Assembly: GCA_050288085.1 (NCBI GenBank)
Contig: JBNKDD010000281.1
Coordinates: 1 to 7,647 of the forward strand
Direction: 5' to 3'
Source: JBNKDD01 sp050288085
GTDB taxonomy: Bacteria > Chloroflexota > Anaerolineae > Aggregatilineales > UBA3940
DNA: 7,647 nt
Shown here: positions 5,123-7,647 of the stretch, in pieces
How the letters are laid out: each line of letters starts with the position of its first letter
Position numbering within the stretch: position 1 is the stretch's first letter
The notes under the pieces: generated by a model
Seen by the model: the letters and a program-made list of their open reading frames with translations, nothing else
The model's database searches: none
Told to the model about the DNA's origin: nothing
Translations under genes and position numbers: made by a program

Positions 5123-6523
5123 ATGATCAAACGGCTCTACAACGCATGGCAGTGGCTAACGGATCCTTCCAAGTCTATCACCGATCCGGAGAAACGGCGG
5201 CGGGCACAATTATTTTCGACATTCCTGGTAATCCTGATAGGCATGCTCTGCATGCTCTTGATCGGATTGTGGGTCTTCACCTGGCTGGGGGTGCTCGACC
5301 TTGATCCGCAAGCGGAATTTCCCTCGATCCGGGGGGCGGCGATCATCTTAGGATTTGCCACCTCGATCTATCTCCTCAGCCGGACGCGGTTCAATACCCT
5401 GAGCATTGCGCTGGGTGTTTTGCTGATTACCGGCAGGATCATCACCGATGCCCTGGCCGGACACCTGCACCTGCACTACCTGTTTGCACCGATCCTGGTG
5501 GTTTTGTTTTTTAGCCTGGTGGCGTCTTTACAATGGACTGCCGTTATTGCCTCTGTGGGGTTGATGCTGCTGGCCGGGATTGGCATATTGATACCAGAAG
5601 CCACCCCCGAAATGATGATCCCGATGATGTTCGTACACATTGTCGGGTCGAGTTTTATCCTGCTTGCGGTCGGCCACCGCGACCACCAGCATAACCAGAT
5701 TCAACAGCAAACACGGGTGCTGCAAGAACAGAACGAGGAACTGCGGCAGGTTAACGAAGAACTGGTAACGGCCAGGGAAAAAGCAGAGGAAACCAACCGG
5801 CTCAAGGATCAATTCCTGACGACCATGTCTCATGAACTGCGCACCCCGCTGCATGCCATCACCGGCTACAGCCAGATTTTGCTGGAGGGTTACAGCGGCG
5901 ATCTCAACCCACAGCAGCATCAGAATCAGGAACGCATCCTGGAGAATGCGATAGCGCTGGCCGAGCTGGTCGAGGATATCCTTGAGATATCGCGGATCGA
6001 AGCGGGACGGATGGCCTTAACGCCGGTCCGGTTTAACCTGCGCGGTTGGGTGCGTGACACCATCGTCAAGGCTCAGAAACAGGCCGAGGGAAAAGGGCTG
6101 GACTTCCAGGTGTTGGTCGATGAGCGCCTGCCGGACACGCTGGTCGGCGATGTGGACAGCCTGGAACAGGTCGTTGTCCATTTGCTGGACAACGCGGTGA
6201 AGTTCACCAAAACGGGCGGGGTGAAACTGGTGCTTCAATGCCAGGGAAAAGACGCGTGGAGCATCACAGTTAGCGATACCGGGATCGGGATTCCGGCAGA
6301 GGCGCACGACTATATCTTCGAGGAGTTCCGGCAGGTTGATGGGAGCATCCGGCGGGAGCATGGCGGGATGGGGCTGGGGCTGGCGATTGTCCGCAACATG
6401 GTGATGATCATGGAGGGGCAGATTACGGTCGAGAGTGTGGTGGGTCAGGGCAGCACCTTTACGGTTGTCTTGCCGCTGATTGGCGATCTCAGTTTATCAA
6501 CTGAGAACAGGCAGCGAGACTGA
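5123..6523 (+). CDS. Membrane sensor histidine kinase (orphan)
   Basis: A complete 466-residue HisKA/HATPase kinase. The N-terminus has about six predicted membrane spans (about 29-57, 70-86, 92-113, 118-136, 138-157 and 164-184) with very short loops, so the sensor probably detects something in or near the membrane. A coiled coil at about 188-226 links it to the catalytic part. The H-box is SHELRTP with His237 as the phosphorylated residue. The N-box is HLLDNAVKFT (Asn357). The G1 box is DTGIGI (385-390), the F-box is IFEEFRQVD, and the G2 box is GGMGLGLAIV (414-423). All catalytic boxes are intact. There is no receiver domain, and no response regulator gene adjoins it. The start at 5123 has only a weak purine-rich site upstream. 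An overlapping frame from 5077 is a shadow. The kinase is about the usual length for a six-span sensor kinase. The signal and the partner are unknown. Confidence 0.93.
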   Translation: MIKRLYNAWQWLTDPSKSITDPEKRRRAQLFSTFLVILIGMLCMLLIGLWVFTWLGVLDLDPQAEFPSIRGAAIILGFATSIYLLSRTRFNTLSIALGVLLITGRIITDALAGHLHLHYLFAPILVVLFFSLVASLQWTAVIASVGLMLLAGIGILIPEATPEMMIPMMFVHIVGSSFILLAVGHRDHQHNQIQQQTRVLQEQNEELRQVNEELVTAREKAEETNRLKDQFLTTMSHELRTPLHAITGYSQILLEGYSGDLNPQQHQNQERILENAIALAELVEDILEISRIEAGRMALTPVRFNLRGWVRDTIVKAQKQAEGKGLDFQVLVDERLPDTLVGDVDSLEQVVVHLLDNAVKFTKTGGVKLVLQCQGKDAWSITVSDTGIGIPAEAHDYIFEEFRQVDGSIRREHGGMGLGLAIVRNMVMIMEGQITVESVVGQGSTFTVVLPLIGDLSLSTENRQRD

Positions 6524-7159
6524 TTCATCCTCAAATTGAGGAAGGACTGCCACCGTTTCTTCGACCGCATCGGCAAAGTCGCAGAGCGTCATCAAAAGCT
6601 GTTCGAATTGAGTGTTCGTCGATACAGACCGCGTGGTAAAAATCACCTGACTGCTTTTGACCTCAAGCGTAAACGGGGATCGAGCCGGTTTCAGTTTATA
6701 CATGAATTCAATTAGATCCCCGCGCAGAATCGAGCGGGGGCCAAACACTGATCCTGCGAATCGCGGCGGACTGCTTGATAAGAAGAACTCACAGTCGAAC
6801 TCTGCGTCATCCGTCCACCTGTGGGATTCTTCATCAAAGCGAGCCCATGAACTACGTGGTTTGATTTGCAGGTAGTATTTCCCGGTTATGCGGAGTTGGA
6901 TGGCGATCTCCAGATATGCCAGTCCACCCCATTGTTGGTTCATGCGAAGCTTCATCTTGATGCCACGGCCCCGGATATGACCGGTCGTTGTCCATCCATG
7001 ATGCCACTGCTCTGCCCAACCCACTTTTAGATTCAGGCCATAGCTATGAAGATACTGCCGGAGCTTCTTTTCAAAGTTCTGCTTTTTGTTCGCGCCGATA
7101 AAACTGATTGCGATGATCGCAGCAACCCAAATGAGTAGGAAGATAGTTCCGCCGTCCAT
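6497..7159 (-). CDS. Unrecognised protein with one N-terminal membrane anchor
   Basis: 220 residues. A single hydrophobic helix at about 5-23 with almost no N-terminal charge is followed by Lys-rich Asn-Lys-Lys-Gln, so the chain is most likely anchored with its C-terminus inside. The rest is soluble, rich in beta-like and aromatic stretches (Trp48, Trp52, Trp56, Trp77, Trp105, Trp115), with cysteines only at 123 and 193. I recognise no motif or family. The ATG at 7157-7159 has only a weak, distant purine run (AGGGCGA) upstream. The last nine codons, including the stop (6497-6523), overlap the 3' end of the kinase gene on the other strand. The frame is long and open, the anchor is well placed, and no better gene lies opposite, which supports a real gene. 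Confidence 0.7.
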   Translation of the reverse strand: MDGGTIFLLIWVAAIIAISFIGANKKQNFEKKLRQYLHSYGLNLKVGWAEQWHHGWTTTGHIRGRGIKMKLRMNQQWGGLAYLEIAIQLRITGKYYLQIKPRSSWARFDEESHRWTDDAEFDCEFFLSSSPPRFAGSVFGPRSILRGDLIEFMYKLKPARSPFTLEVKSSQVIFTTRSVSTNTQFEQLLMTLCDFADAVEETVAVLPQFEDESVSLPVLS

Positions 7160-7180
7160 AAAAAATCGCCCTAGAATCTG

Positions 7181-7208
7181 TTGATCAATCCGAAATTTAT
7201 TGTAGGAT
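7181..7208 (+). promoter_or_regulatory. Candidate promoter for the right-edge lipoprotein
   Basis: TTGATC (7181-7186) is followed after 16 bases by TAGGAT (7203-7208), leaving a leader of roughly 40 bases before the ATG at 7258. On the opposite strand TACAAT (7199-7204) is a good -10 for the anchored protein at 6497-7159. The two divergent promoters may therefore overlap. Neither is strong. Confidence 0.35.
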
Positions 7209-7257
7209 AGTAGAGGGATTTATTCAGTCCCAAAATATGGGGTAAAGGGAGCACCAC

Positions 7258-7647
7258 ATGAAACGATTACTGAGCCTTGCAACCTTACTGATTCTTACCG
7301 CCTGCGCCGCTGCGACCGAATCGCCGCCACCCACCGCCTCGCCAAGTCCGACGGCGACTGCAAGTGTCACGCCATCACCAACCGCCACACCGTCGCCAAC
7401 GATTCCACCCCCTGCCACAAAAATCCCACCTACACAAACACCTCAGGTAATCGATATTGAAATGCCGCCAAAGCCGCCTTATGAGGAAACTATGTTGGGT
7501 GACGATTTCTTATCAAATGGAACCGATGATTCTTGTCAGTTGCCCTGTTGGTTTAACCTGCGTGTAGGTGAAACATCGATATCAGAGGTGGAAGACTTCT
7601 TCAACGTCCAACTCGGATTTGAAACCCTGTCACTCGCTCAGAATACT
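7258..7647 (+). CDS. Lipoprotein with Pro/Thr/Ser stalk, N-terminal part (cut by right window edge)
   Basis: 130 residues are visible with no stop. AAGGGAG lies 6 bases before the ATG. The signal peptide has Lys2-Arg3, a hydrophobic core (4-13) and a classic lipobox Leu-Thr-Ala-Cys, with Cys16 as the lipidated residue. Residues 21-62 form a low-complexity stalk of Pro, Thr and Ser (repeats of the type Pro-Thr-Ala-Ser-Pro-Ser), as in many surface lipoproteins of Chloroflexota. The folded part starts at about residue 63. It contains Cys93-Gln-Leu-Pro-Cys97-Trp-Phe-Asn-Leu-Arg-Val-Gly-Glu-Thr, then an acidic helix. I recall this LPCW ... PGET-type box as common in uncharacterised Anaerolineae lipoproteins. 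It most likely sits on the outer face of the membrane; the function is unknown. Confidence 0.88.
   Translation, partial: MKRLLSLATLLILTACAAATESPPPTASPSPTATASVTPSPTATPSPTIPPPATKIPPTQTPQVIDIEMPPKPPYEETMLGDDFLSNGTDDSCQLPCWFNLRVGETSISEVEDFFNVQLGFETLSLAQNT

Noticed and set aside
5077..5304. 75-codon frame overlapping the kinase start
   Set aside because: It starts with a non-ATG codon and overlaps the kinase's first membrane span in another frame. The product has no features.
6528..6542. 15-bp palindrome TCCTCAAATTGAGGA as a terminator
   Set aside because: It has no T-run in either direction and lies inside the coding region of the anchored protein.
7224..7418. 64-codon minus-strand frame rich in Gly, Val and Ala
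   Set aside because: It is the complement of the Pro/Thr/Ser stalk of the lipoprotein, and its low complexity explains the open frame.
7321..7443. Short near-repeats such as CCAACCGCCACACCGTCGCCAA, considered as a CRISPR or tandem repeat
   Set aside because: They encode the low-complexity Pro/Thr/Ser stalk. There are no regular repeats or unique spacers.

Overview
The window has no rRNA, tRNA or recognisable housekeeping gene, so the host can only be inferred. Three features suggest a free-living Chloroflexota bacterium of the Anaerolineae type: moderately GC-rich genes, lipoproteins with a Pro/Thr/Ser-rich stalk followed by a Cys-Pro-Cys-Trp ... Gly-Glu-Thr box, and a long multi-hairpin intergenic repeat built on CCTCACCCC / CCCCTCTCC arms. 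This placement is an inference from recalled patterns and has not been searched.

Layout from left to right. (1) 1-241, minus: the N-terminal part of a lipoprotein gene that runs off the left edge, followed upstream by a strong terminator at 302-337. (2) 360-953, minus: a HemG-like flavodoxin-domain protein. It is divergent from (3) 1111-1740, plus: a TetR-family regulator with a WHG-type C-terminal domain. The 157-bp gap between them holds a near-perfect 15-bp palindrome whose arms appear to supply the -35 hexamer of both promoters, plus a second degenerate copy 36 bp away; the regulator's mRNA looks leaderless. (4) 1760-1866: a 107-bp repeat with three inner hairpins, between convergent genes. 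(5) 1877-4345, minus: an 822-residue two-module FtsX/MacB-type ABC transporter permease with no ATPase gene beside it. (6) 4480-4542 and 4539-5012, plus: a 20-codon ORF with a good Shine-Dalgarno site, overlapping by ATGA the start of an unrecognised 157-residue protein with a PepSY-like C-terminus. (7) 5123-6523, plus: a complete membrane histidine kinase with no response regulator nearby. (8) 6497-7159, minus: an unrecognised protein with one N-terminal membrane anchor, overlapping the kinase tail to tail. (9) 7258 to the right edge, plus: a second lipoprotein.

The only pair with clear evidence of working together is the TetR regulator and the flavodoxin-like gene. The regulator probably represses both itself and the flavodoxin through the shared palindrome. 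The permease, kinase and two lipoproteins are envelope genes that happen to be neighbours; spacing and orientation do not support an operon. I do not see a convincing new multi-gene system. The most interesting items are the shared-palindrome control region, the multi-hairpin repeat, the ATGA-coupled small ORF with its PepSY-like partner, and the C-W ... G-x-T box shared by the two edge lipoproteins.
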